A stretch of 64,000 nt of DNA from Fibrobacter sp. UWB5 (lineage in GTDB: Bacteria > Fibrobacterota > Fibrobacteria > Fibrobacterales > Fibrobacteraceae), in contig NZ_MWQH01000001.1 of assembly GCF_002210295.1 (NCBI RefSeq), positions 310,001 through 374,000 of the forward strand. The letters are read 5' to 3'. The notes below the pieces were generated by a model. That model did not search any database, had not been told where the DNA came from, and worked only from the letters and a program-made list of their open reading frames with translations. The position numbers and the translations under genes were made by a program. Positions within the stretch are counted from its first letter, which is position 1. Each line of letters opens with the position of its first letter. Shown here in pieces: positions 17,954-25,691 of the stretch.

Positions 17954-19165
17954 TTACTTCCCTAATTCTTGTTCCAGGAACTTCTTGTTCTCTTCGACTT
18001 TCTGCTTCTGCGGATTGTCAGGGTATTCCGTCAAGCATTTGTCAAGCGGAGCGATTGCGTCGTTCAACAGCTTTTTCTTCTTGGCGGCATCTTTTTGCTT
18101 TTGGGCCTTGGCGAACATCTGGCTTGTTGTCTTGCGCTGCTTGGTGCAGAAGGCGTCTGCAAGTTTCGTGTAGAGCTCGTTGGCTTCTTTGCGGAGCTTG
18201 CTAGCCCTCAGCTTCATCAGAAGCTCCTTGGCTTCGCTGAACTTTTCCTTTTGCAAGAGAGTGTCTGCCTTGGCGAGAGCCTGTGCCGGATCGTGAGATT
18301 CCCAGTACTTGGCGGCTTCAGCATCGTTTGCTTGCGCCAGTTCGCGAATGTGGTCGATAAGCGCTTGAATATGGAGGTCGTTTTCAAAGTCGCGGTAGCG
18401 CATCTGGAACGTGATGGCCTGCTTTTCGGCTTCGGCAAATTGAGCCTGGTTGTCAGCTAAGTCCTTGATGGCGGCGTATTCCTTCTTTGCCTTGGCAAGC
18501 GTGTTCTTGTAGGCGACGCTCTTTTGCGCCTTGGCCCACTGGGTCAGCGAATCGCCCGGAGCAAGCGCAATCAAACTGTCGGCGGTTTGTGCCACAAGCC
18601 CATAGTCGGAACTGGCGCGGTTCATGTTCTGAATCTGGAATACCATCGGCTCGTAAGCCTTCGCCTTTTCGGCGCGAACCTTTCCGAATTCGTTCAGCAT
18701 GGAATCGGCTTTAGATTCCCACTGCTCCCACAAGGGCTTGATGACGCGGAAACGTTCCAGGTAGGCGCTCGCAGAATCGGTATAGCCTGCTTGGTACAAG
18801 GTGTTGGCGTAATCGAAAATGCTCTGGACAATTGCAGGGATCGTTGTGTACGGGTCTGCGATTGCGGCAGTCGTTTTGCCTTCGCTAGTGGCGGGGCCCT
18901 GTTCAGGAGCCGTCGGAATATTTTCCGGGGTGGCCAGGCGGTAGCCATCAAGTGCCTGCGAATTGAAAATCGCGCCCGAAGGGGAGCCCGGTTCCTGCGT
19001 GTTCAGATGCGACGTGTCGCTTGACAGCGTGTTTGGCTGTTCTTGCTCGGAAGAATCGTTTGCAGAAACGTTAGTCGGTTCTGTTTCGGGAGCGGGTGCA
19101 TTGCCCACGCAAGCCGTCAGTGCAAAAGCACTTGCTGATAACAAACTAAAAAACTTGATTCTCAT
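17954..19165 (-). CDS. lipoprotein with long helical repeat region
   Basis: A 403-residue protein whose signal peptide ends FALTAC, giving a lipid-anchored cysteine near residue 19. A Ser/Thr/Glu/Pro-rich linker (to about residue 100) is followed by helical segments that read like degenerate tetratricopeptide repeats (AIVQSIFDYANTLYQAGY, DSASAYLERFRVIKP, then ALAKADTLLQKEKFSEAKEL and DAIAPLDKCLTEYPDNPQK). The last segment resembles outer-membrane TPR lipoproteins of the YfiO/BamD type in its YPDNPQK ending, but the identity is not established. It is downstream of the penicillin-binding protein gene on the same strand, 48 bases away. Confidence 0.75.
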   Translation of the reverse strand: MRIKFFSLLSASAFALTACVGNAPAPETEPTNVSANDSSEQEQPNTLSSDTSHLNTQEPGSPSGAIFNSQALDGYRLATPENIPTAPEQGPATSEGKTTAAIADPYTTIPAIVQSIFDYANTLYQAGYTDSASAYLERFRVIKPLWEQWESKADSMLNEFGKVRAEKAKAYEPMVFQIQNMNRASSDYGLVAQTADSLIALAPGDSLTQWAKAQKSVAYKNTLAKAKKEYAAIKDLADNQAQFAEAEKQAITFQMRYRDFENDLHIQALIDHIRELAQANDAEAAKYWESHDPAQALAKADTLLQKEKFSEAKELLMKLRASKLRKEANELYTKLADAFCTKQRKTTSQMFAKAQKQKDAAKKKKLLNDAIAPLDKCLTEYPDNPQKQKVEENKKFLEQELGK

Positions 19166-19182
19166 TTTATTTTCTTCTTTCG

Positions 19183-19213
19183 CTAAGTTCTGTCAGCTAC
19201 CAACTGCCAACTA
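19183..19213. repeat. intergenic repeat, family B copy (CTAAGTTCT type)
   Basis: The stretch CTAAGTTCTGTCAGCTACCA and following CTGCCAACT lies between two minus-strand genes. The words CTAAGTTCT and TACCAAC recur at 44935-44972, flanking the dksA terminator. Confidence 0.4.
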
Positions 19214-22200
19214 TTAATCCGCTTCGATAGGCACAAAGGCGCTCTTGCTGTCAAAGCCTTCAGGCAAATCCCAGTCGTCGTCCTTGGGCATGGCGGCAGC
19301 CTTCGGCTGTGCCGGTTGTGCAGGCTGTGCGGGTACGGCCACGGCGGCGCCTTCCGAAGTAGTGCCTTCGGCAGGACCACTCGGGGCGGCGCCGGCTACA
19401 TTGGCAGAATCTGCAGGAGCGGCGGGTGCGGCGGCCGGCATGGGCAAGCTAATCATGATTCCGTGGGCGGCGATGTCTTCGGCGGCCGCGGCGTGTACCT
19501 GCGGCGGCGTGAATCCCGGAACCTCAATCCACGGGAGCGGGCGGCCTTGTTCGGCGCTACCGCCTGCGATAATGCTTCCGGTCATCGGGTCTACAGTCAG
19601 CTGGCCGCGTTCGTTGGGGAGCACCAGCGGAACTTCGCCCGCGGCAAGCATCGAAATGTCGAGGAAGTCAATCTTTTCTGGCAGACCCAAAATATCGATT
19701 TCTTTCTTCGCAAAGTCAGCCCACTGCGGAAGGCCGCCGCTCGCGCCTGCAATACGCGTACGGCCAGACTTAAGCGGCTTGTTGTCGTCAAAGCCCACAT
19801 AGCTACCGATGGCAATCACGGAATCGGTAGAAATTCCGTTCTTCTCGTTCACGTAAGTCGGAAGTGCACCGAGGAAGGCCACGTTGCGGTAATCGTTCGT
19901 AGTACCGGTTTTGCCGAGCGCGGGGTAGCGCAGCGTAATGGCTTTATCCGGCGAGGTCACCGTAATGTGCGTGTACTGGCTGCGTGCTGTACCGTTGATG
20001 AACACGGAGTGCAACATCACGGCCATCTGCGAGGTAATCGTGTCGCCAAGAACCACCTTGCTTTCGCTCTTGTTTCTAAAGATCACCTTGCCGTCGCGGT
20101 TCTTGATTTCCTTGATGAAGCAAGGATCGGTCCAGTCACCATCGAGGCACTTGAATACCTTGCCGGTTAAAAGCGTCTGGTAGGCTGTCGAAATTTCAGC
20201 CAGCGTAATGTCGTTCACGCCGAGCGGCATACTGAATACTTTCTGCAGCTTCTGGTGAATACCGATTTCTTTAGCGAAACGTGCGTATTCGGCAAAGGAC
20301 AAGGAACGTCTGTAATCGGGCCAGTAGCGCAGGTGTTCTGCATCCAGGTAATCGACTTCGCTATCCACCGGCTCAATCATGGTAGAAAGTCGCTTCATGT
20401 CGGCAAGCGTAAAGTTGTTGTACAGCACCACCGATTCGATAGGCGGAAGATCAACGGTCGGGTCGAGTTCCTGAGCCTGGCGTTCGCGCAGAATTTCGGA
20501 ATAGCGCTTGTAGTTGTGCTTGATGAATCCGAGAGTCTTCGCGTCTTTCTTGGACTGCTTCACGGCGACATCGTTAAAGGTGCCGTAGCGCAGGTTCAGC
20601 ACATCGCGGGCCTTGTCGTCTTTGCCTTCCAGGTGATAGCGTTCGGCCAGAGCGTCACGTGCCTTGGTGAATTCGATTTCGCGCTTGGTGTCTTCTTTCA
20701 AAATCAGGCCGTACTTGTCGCGCAGGCGTTCAAAGAATTTCTTGGTGTCTTCGTCTTCGTGGCGGGCCATGTCGTTCACGGCGGCAATGTCGTTGAATTC
20801 TTCGAGCGAAAGCTTGTCAAGCAAGTGCTCCAAGAGCCAGATGCTTGCGATGTTTTCAGAACGTGTTGCAGACCAGGCAATGCTTACGACGTCACCCTTG
20901 TTCTTGTGGTCCGGACGCGGAAAATAGAACTGATTGGTGAACTGGAAAACGTTGAAGTCGTTTTCAAGCATGTCCAGGTAATTCCAGTGGTACTTGAGGG
21001 CGAGTGCGTAAAGAATCGGTTTCCAGCTAGAACCCAGCTGGCGCACAGCCTTAAAGCTACGGTCGAATCCGGTGTTGTGGAAACCGCCTTGGCTTGCGAC
21101 GACGTTACCATTCTGAATGGCGAAAAGAGCGCCTTGCAGCACGGGTTCCGTTTCAATCTGGCAAGGGGCAAAGCCGTCTACAAGCTTATCGTCCATGATG
21201 CTCACCAAGAGGATTGCTCCCTTCTTGAGCTGCGGAGCCAAAATCTTGTTCACGTCGCCACCGGCCTTTTTCGCAAAGTCCTTCACGGCGGCTTCAGAGA
21301 CCAAGCCCTTGAGCTGGCCGAAGCTGAGCGTCAAAGCCTTGAGACCGCCCTGGTCGTCGACCATGATGCTGTCTACAGTGCCGTACAGGTAGTCACCCTT
21401 GCGCGCCGTCTGGGCGCGGTTTGCGAACTGTGCCTTCGGAAGAACAAAACCGCCGAGCTGCATCTGGAGTCCGCTGATGTTTGCCTGCAAAGCGGTCTTA
21501 GCAGCGTCCTGGCTGCGGGCGTCGATGGTGGTTGTAATCGAAAGCTGAGCCTTGCGCCAGTCTTCGATTCCTTCGGCTTCAAACTTTTTCTGGAAGAATT
21601 CGCCGTCCAGCTTTTCTTCGATGCGGTCGAGCATGGTGCTCACGCTAAAGCGGAAGTTGCCGTGGTTGAATTCCAGCGGCTTGGCGAGCGCTTCGCTCAT
21701 ATCTTCTTCGGAGATGTAGTTTTCTTCGACCATGCGGCCAAGCACGTATTCCAAACGTTCCTTACCGCGGGCCAAGGCCTTTTCGCGGCGTTCGGCGCTG
21801 CGCTGAATGAACGGGTCGTAGTTGAACGGGCCCTTCACCGAACCTGCTATAAAGGCGCATTCGGCAAGTGTCAAATCCTTGAGTTCCTTGTTAAAGAAGT
21901 ACTGGGCGGCAATAGCCACGCCCTTTCCGGTACCCGAAACGTGGAACTGGTTCAGGTAGAATTCCAGGATGTCTTCTTTGCTAAAGTGCTTTTCCATGCG
22001 GAGCGCGTTAATGAGCTCCTTGCCCTTTTCCTTGATGCTTCGTTCTTCGCGGCCAAAGATGTTCTTGACGGTCTGCTGGGTCAGCGTAGAACCGCCCTGG
22101 CGCATGTGCCCGCTCTTGATGTTCGAAATCATGGCACGGGTAAAGCCATAAATGCTGAAACCGGAGTGTGTCCAGTAGCCGGCGTCTTCGGCGGCGATCA

Positions 22201-22471
22201 AGGCGTTCACGATATTGGCCGGAATGTCGCCGTAGGGCACGTACACGCGGTGGTTTGCGTCAAAGAAGGCGCCCAAAAGTTCTTCGCCGTCATTATAATA
22301 GACGCGGGTTTCGCCCGAAAGCACCTGCAGAATGGTGGAACGGTTGAATTGGTTGTCCGGATCCTGGGTCGGGAGTATCTTGAATACGACGATGTAGGCG
22401 GGAATACAGCAAATGAGTCCGACCAGCGCAAATGCGGCCGCGATTTTTAACACTTTGGATAAGAAACGCAT
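19214..22471 (-). CDS. class A penicillin-binding protein (PBP1-like) with an insertion before KTG
   Basis: A 1,085-residue bifunctional peptidoglycan synthase. An N-terminal membrane helix (residues ~8-32) anchors it; the GT51 glycosyltransferase domain shows AAEDAGYWTHSGFS near residue 93 and RQGGSTLTQQTVKN. The transpeptidase domain shows SSWK near residue 480, SEN near 537 and KTGT near 853. The gap of about 315 residues between SxN and KTG is roughly twice the usual, due to a charged helical insertion (residues ~555-720). The last ~75 residues are Ala/Pro/Glu-rich. It polymerises and crosslinks peptidoglycan at the inner membrane. Confidence 0.92.
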   Translation of the reverse strand: MRFLSKVLKIAAAFALVGLICCIPAYIVVFKILPTQDPDNQFNRSTILQVLSGETRVYYNDGEELLGAFFDANHRVYVPYGDIPANIVNALIAAEDAGYWTHSGFSIYGFTRAMISNIKSGHMRQGGSTLTQQTVKNIFGREERSIKEKGKELINALRMEKHFSKEDILEFYLNQFHVSGTGKGVAIAAQYFFNKELKDLTLAECAFIAGSVKGPFNYDPFIQRSAERREKALARGKERLEYVLGRMVEENYISEEDMSEALAKPLEFNHGNFRFSVSTMLDRIEEKLDGEFFQKKFEAEGIEDWRKAQLSITTTIDARSQDAAKTALQANISGLQMQLGGFVLPKAQFANRAQTARKGDYLYGTVDSIMVDDQGGLKALTLSFGQLKGLVSEAAVKDFAKKAGGDVNKILAPQLKKGAILLVSIMDDKLVDGFAPCQIETEPVLQGALFAIQNGNVVASQGGFHNTGFDRSFKAVRQLGSSWKPILYALALKYHWNYLDMLENDFNVFQFTNQFYFPRPDHKNKGDVVSIAWSATRSENIASIWLLEHLLDKLSLEEFNDIAAVNDMARHEDEDTKKFFERLRDKYGLILKEDTKREIEFTKARDALAERYHLEGKDDKARDVLNLRYGTFNDVAVKQSKKDAKTLGFIKHNYKRYSEILRERQAQELDPTVDLPPIESVVLYNNFTLADMKRLSTMIEPVDSEVDYLDAEHLRYWPDYRRSLSFAEYARFAKEIGIHQKLQKVFSMPLGVNDITLAEISTAYQTLLTGKVFKCLDGDWTDPCFIKEIKNRDGKVIFRNKSESKVVLGDTITSQMAVMLHSVFINGTARSQYTHITVTSPDKAITLRYPALGKTGTTNDYRNVAFLGALPTYVNEKNGISTDSVIAIGSYVGFDDNKPLKSGRTRIAGASGGLPQWADFAKKEIDILGLPEKIDFLDISMLAAGEVPLVLPNERGQLTVDPMTGSIIAGGSAEQGRPLPWIEVPGFTPPQVHAAAAEDIAAHGIMISLPMPAAAPAAPADSANVAGAAPSGPAEGTTSEGAAVAVPAQPAQPAQPKAAAMPKDDDWDLPEGFDSKSAFVPIEAD

Positions 22472-22564
22472 GGTGAAAATTTAGAAAATTTGCTTTTTTG
22501 CTCCATGTAATGTAAAAAAAAGTGCCATTATGGGGCTAAATTTGCCATTTTTGCGTCTTTACCC

Positions 22565-22593
22565 TTGAAAAATTACCGAATTTTATCTAAAAT
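22565..22593 (+). promoter_or_regulatory. promoter of tRNA-Ser
   Basis: TTGAAA (22565-22570) and TAAAAT (22588-22593) with a 17-base spacer, ending 15 bases before the tRNA. Confidence 0.6.
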
Positions 22594-22608
22594 TTGTGTC
22601 CCCAAGAT

Positions 22609-22697
22609 GGGAAGATGGCCGAGCTGGCCGAAGGCGCGTCCCTGCTAAGGACGTATAGGACTTAATCCTATCGCGAGTTCGAATCTCGCTCTTCCCG
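22609..22697 (+). tRNA. tRNA-Ser, anticodon GCT
   Basis: The acceptor stem GGGAAGA (22609-22615) pairs with TCTTCCC (22690-22696), discriminator G at 22697. The anticodon loop CTGCTAA gives GCT, reading AGC and AGU serine codons. The long variable arm (CGTATAGG ... CCTATCG) is of class II, as expected for tRNA-Ser. The T arm has GAGTTCGAATCTC. The CCA end is not encoded (CTG follows), so it must be added after transcription. Confidence 0.96.
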
Positions 22698-22701
22698 CTG
22701 C

Positions 22702-22740
22702 AAAGACCCTCTGGAGCAATCCGGAGGGTCTTTTGCTTTA
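22702..22740 (+). terminator. rho-independent terminator of tRNA-Ser
   Basis: AAAGACCCTCTGGA and TCCGGAGGGTCTTT form a 14-bp stem with one T-G pair and a GCAA tetraloop, followed by TTGCTTTA. Confidence 0.85.
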
Positions 22741-23067
22741 AAAAGAATTCCATTCCTAAGAATAACTTGTGCTACCTTCAAAATAAGAAGGAATTGCCTT
22801 TTTCAGAGGAAAAAAAAGAATTTTTATTGTTTTTAGAGGATGTTGTATGTGGCCTTCGCAAAAGTGTGCGAATGAGTGTCGCAGCGGCAAGTTTACTTGC
22901 CGATATGACCGAATGTAGCCACGGACGCCGATAGGCGTCAACTCCGAGCTGGGTTCCCTCCCGCATAATAAAAAAGAGAAAAAATTTTTCTGTCGGGTCT
23001 TTTTTTACTTGATTTTTCTATTTTCAGAATGGATATTATAGGAAAAGATTTTTCAAGGAGCTTAAAA
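22741..23067. other. 327-base intergenic region with two perfect small hairpins
   Basis: No convincing gene is seen. CGGCAAG (22885-22891) pairs with CTTGCCG (22896-22902), and GACGCC (22924-22929) with GGCGTC (22934-22939). The part 22840-22965 is GC-richer than its flanks and could be a decayed repeat or a small structured RNA. A candidate promoter for the next gene lies at 23009-23037. Confidence 0.4.
23009..23037 (+). promoter_or_regulatory. candidate promoter of the coiled-coil membrane protein
   Basis: TTGATT (23009-23014) and GATATT (23032-23037) with a 17-base spacer. The -10 element overlaps the upstream ATG at 23029, which argues that translation starts at 23068 instead. Confidence 0.45.
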
Positions 23068-23409
23068 ATGAAAGCATCAAGTTTTTTTGCCGGTCTTGCC
23101 TTGGGTGCTGTTGCTGCTATTGCCGCCTCTAAAAAACTTAAGGCCATGTGCGACGACGAAGATGATTCTTGCGACAACGATGCCGCTCTCAAGGATGCCG
23201 AGGACACCGTCCAGAGCCTGCGCAACTCTGCCGACAGCTTGCTGAACGATCTCAAGACCCAGACCGAAGCCAAGCAGACTTACGCCGCCCAGTGCGAAGA
23301 TCTTAAGGACCAACTTGCAAAGAAAGACGCCGAAATCAACAACCTGAAGAACGTCTGTGACAAGCAGGCCGGCGAAATCAGCAAGCTCGAAGCCGCCCAG
23401 GCAGGCTAA
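23068..23409 (+). CDS. small membrane-anchored coiled-coil protein
   Basis: A 113-residue protein. The ATG at 23068 follows AAGGAG (23055-23060) by seven bases; an in-frame ATG at 23029 lies inside the likely promoter. A hydrophobic, Ala/Gly-rich helix (SSFFAGLALGAVAAIAASKKLK) is followed by an acidic loop with two cysteines (AMCDDEDDSCDNDA) and a long heptad-like coiled coil (residues ~45-110, ending DKQAGEISKLEAAQAG). The layout resembles YtxH-type proteins, but similarity is not specific. It is a single-gene unit with its own terminator. Function unknown. Confidence 0.7.
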   Translation: MKASSFFAGLALGAVAAIAASKKLKAMCDDEDDSCDNDAALKDAEDTVQSLRNSADSLLNDLKTQTEAKQTYAAQCEDLKDQLAKKDAEINNLKNVCDKQAGEISKLEAAQAG

Positions 23410-23433
23410 TTAACCTCTTGTTTTTGCAATTTA

Positions 23434-23466
23434 TCCGATTTCCGGCAAGGGAATCGGAGTTTTTCT
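23434..23466 (+). terminator. terminator after the coiled-coil protein
   Basis: TCCGATTTCC and GGGAATCGGA form a 10-bp stem with one wobble around GGCAA, followed by GTTTTTCTT. Confidence 0.7.
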
Positions 23467-23489
23467 TATAATAAAGGTATATTTGACCC

Positions 23490-24506
23490 ATGACAAAGTA
23501 CCTTTTTGTTCTGACTAGTTCCCCGAAGGATTTTTTCTGTGAACAGACGCTGGTGGCGATTGCCTCTTTGCGTGTGCATAACCCGGGCGCTTTCGTAACG
23601 CTCTTGACCGACGACAAGACGGCGGCGACTCTCACTGGCCCGCGTGCGGTCCTTAAAGACGCGGTGGACGAACTCAAGGTACTGACCCTCGACGAAAAGT
23701 TTACGCCCATGCTCCGCTCCCGCTACCTCAAGACGGTCATGCGCAATGTGGTCGACGGCGATTTTCTGTACATGGATTCCGATATCGCCATCGTGGGCGA
23801 CCTCTCGATTCCCGAAGAATGGAAGGGCGGCATTTACGCGGTGCTCGACTTCCACACTAATCTTTCGAAGGCCATCAACCGCAAGAAGGTTCTGAACAAC
23901 GCAAAGATGATGGGCTTCTCGCCGATTCTGAACGACGAAATCTTTAACGGGGGAGTGATGTTTGCTGCAGACACTCCCGAAGCCCGCAAGTTCTTTGAAA
24001 CCTGGCACGAACTCTGGCTCTATTGCGTGTCCAAGAATTTTCCCTACGACATGGCAAGCCTCGCCGAGACAAACTTCAAGTTTAATTACATCACCAAGAA
24101 AATGCCCGGTGGCTGGAACTGCCAGCTGGCCTACGGCAACAGGTTCCTCCCGACGGCAAAGGTGCTGCATTTCTTCGGTTCGCGAATCATCGATACCCGC
24201 GGCCACAAGGTGCCTGCCAGCATGGACCTGTTCTTGCCCAAGATTTTACGCAAGGACTTCTACACGAACCTGAAGAACATTCCGGTAAAAGTCAACGCCG
24301 ACAAGAGCATTACGATTAACGAGTACTACGACGACGTGATTGCTCACGCCAAGGAAGAATTTGAATTCCAGACCCGTAAGGTGGGGGCTGCGGGCGCCTA
24401 CATTATTCGCAGCTACGCCTTTGCCAAGTCGCTCGCCTGGATTTATAAGAAGATGCCGTTCCTCGTGTTCCCCTTGAGAGTGCTCGGAAAAATCCTCGGG
24501 AGGTAA
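23490..24506 (+). CDS. GT8-like nucleotide-sugar transferase
   Basis: A 338-residue protein with a GT-A style Rossmann start (KYLFVLTSSPKDFFCEQTLVA), a DxD metal motif in FLYMDSDIAIVGDL near residue 98, and a second conserved block NDEIFNGGVMFA, typical of glycosyltransferase family 8 and relatives. No signal peptide. It begins the plus-strand glycan cluster, with the GT4 gene starting two bases after its stop. A TATAAT at 23467-23472 sits in the upstream terminator's T tract and could be its -10 element, though a -35 is not obvious. The sugar donor is unknown. Confidence 0.8.
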   Translation: MTKYLFVLTSSPKDFFCEQTLVAIASLRVHNPGAFVTLLTDDKTAATLTGPRAVLKDAVDELKVLTLDEKFTPMLRSRYLKTVMRNVVDGDFLYMDSDIAIVGDLSIPEEWKGGIYAVLDFHTNLSKAINRKKVLNNAKMMGFSPILNDEIFNGGVMFAADTPEARKFFETWHELWLYCVSKNFPYDMASLAETNFKFNYITKKMPGGWNCQLAYGNRFLPTAKVLHFFGSRIIDTRGHKVPASMDLFLPKILRKDFYTNLKNIPVKVNADKSITINEYYDDVIAHAKEEFEFQTRKVGAAGAYIIRSYAFAKSLAWIYKKMPFLVFPLRVLGKILGR

Positions 24507-24508
24507 CG

Positions 24509-25672
24509 ATGAACCTGCTTTTTAATCTGGTCGCAGTACAGCCGATTCATAGCGCCAAGTTCCATGGCGGCGGCTCTTACGGCGAAGTGATTTTCTGGGC
24601 GCTGGTCAAGCGCGGTGTGCAGTTTAGCTGCGCCTACGATAGCCGCAAGTACCTGGACCCGATGATTCTCGATGCCTGCAAGACGCAGAACATCCCGCTG
24701 TTCGACATTAACGAAAAAACGCCGCAGCAGATTATCGACGAAAATCAGATTGACTCCTTTTACACCCCGCTCTATTCGCTCGAAAAAAAGTGGGATATCG
24801 ATGTGAAGGATTTCGTGTTTACCTGGCACGGTGTGCGTGCACTTGAAATGCAGTACAGCTGGGCGGGTGTAGGTTTCGCCAAGAAACTCGGACAAAAATT
24901 CGAAGCTTTGGTACGCTACCGCGAAAGCTGGAAAAAGCATTACTACAAGCCCAAGTACCAAGCGCTCGCGGCCCGCATGGCCGAAGGCAAAGCCCGTACC
25001 ATTACAGTGAGCGAACACAGCCGCGCCTCGATCAAGTCGTTCTTCCCGGAACTTCTGGATTTGGAAATTCCGGTGTTTTATAGTCCCATGACGGCGTACG
25101 AACCCGAGGGATTCTTGCCGCCGGGAGTCGCTGCGAAAAAGTATTTCTTGCTCACGAGCGGTGCCCGCTGGGAAAAGAACAACCTGCGTGCGGCCAAGGC
25201 TTTCGATGAACTGGTCGGCATGTATCAGTCGCAGGGCAAACCGTTTGATTTCAAGATGGTCATTACCGGGGCGGCAAACCCCAAGGCCTATTTGTGCCAC
25301 CTCAAGCATAAAGACCGCTTTGTGCTGCTCGGCTATGTCGAAAACAGGGAACTGGAATTCTTGCACCAGAACGCCTACGCCTTTGTATTCCCGAGCCTGA
25401 ACGAAGGCTTTGGCTACCCGCCGGTGCAGTCCATGCGTTACGGCGTGCCTGTGGCGGCAAGCGGTACGACTTCGATTCCCGAAGTCTGCGGTGATGCGGT
25501 GCTGTACTTTGACCCGTATTCCGTAAGCGAAATCAAGAACCGCCTGGTGCAGCTGCTCGATTCCAAAATTTACGACGAGTATGCGGCCCGCGCGCCCAAG
25601 CGCTATCTTGAAGTGCATACCCGCCAGATTGCGGACCTCGAAGAAGCGGTGAATTTCATTTTGAAGGTTTAA
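24509..25672 (+). CDS. glycosyltransferase family 4 (GT-B fold)
   Basis: A 387-residue GT-B protein. The C-terminal donor domain has the GT4 signature in SLNEGFGYPPVQSMRYGVPV (E-x7-E equivalent region), then AASGTTSIPEVCGDAVLYFD. The N-terminal half has HGGGSYGEVIFWAL and FTWHGVRALEM. It probably adds a hexose to a lipid- or protein-linked glycan on the cytoplasmic face. It is tightly coupled with the GT8-like gene (two bases apart), and the FISUMP lipoprotein follows 20 bases downstream with its own ribosome site. Confidence 0.9.
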   Translation: MNLLFNLVAVQPIHSAKFHGGGSYGEVIFWALVKRGVQFSCAYDSRKYLDPMILDACKTQNIPLFDINEKTPQQIIDENQIDSFYTPLYSLEKKWDIDVKDFVFTWHGVRALEMQYSWAGVGFAKKLGQKFEALVRYRESWKKHYYKPKYQALAARMAEGKARTITVSEHSRASIKSFFPELLDLEIPVFYSPMTAYEPEGFLPPGVAAKKYFLLTSGARWEKNNLRAAKAFDELVGMYQSQGKPFDFKMVITGAANPKAYLCHLKHKDRFVLLGYVENRELEFLHQNAYAFVFPSLNEGFGYPPVQSMRYGVPVAASGTTSIPEVCGDAVLYFDPYSVSEIKNRLVQLLDSKIYDEYAARAPKRYLEVHTRQIADLEEAVNFILKV

Positions 25673-25691
25673 ATTATTTAGGAGGAGTCTT

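Noticed and set aside
20255-22450. 731-codon open frame on the plus strand
   Set aside because: It lies antisense to the penicillin-binding protein gene and has no motif; the minus-strand protein explains the region.
22756-22966. Short minus-strand frames downstream of tRNA-Ser
   Set aside because: About 60 codons, no ribosome site or motif, and they overlap the hairpins.
23029-23067. Upstream start for the coiled-coil membrane protein
   Set aside because: The ATG at 23029 overlaps the likely -10 element and lacks a ribosome site; AAGGAG precedes 23068.
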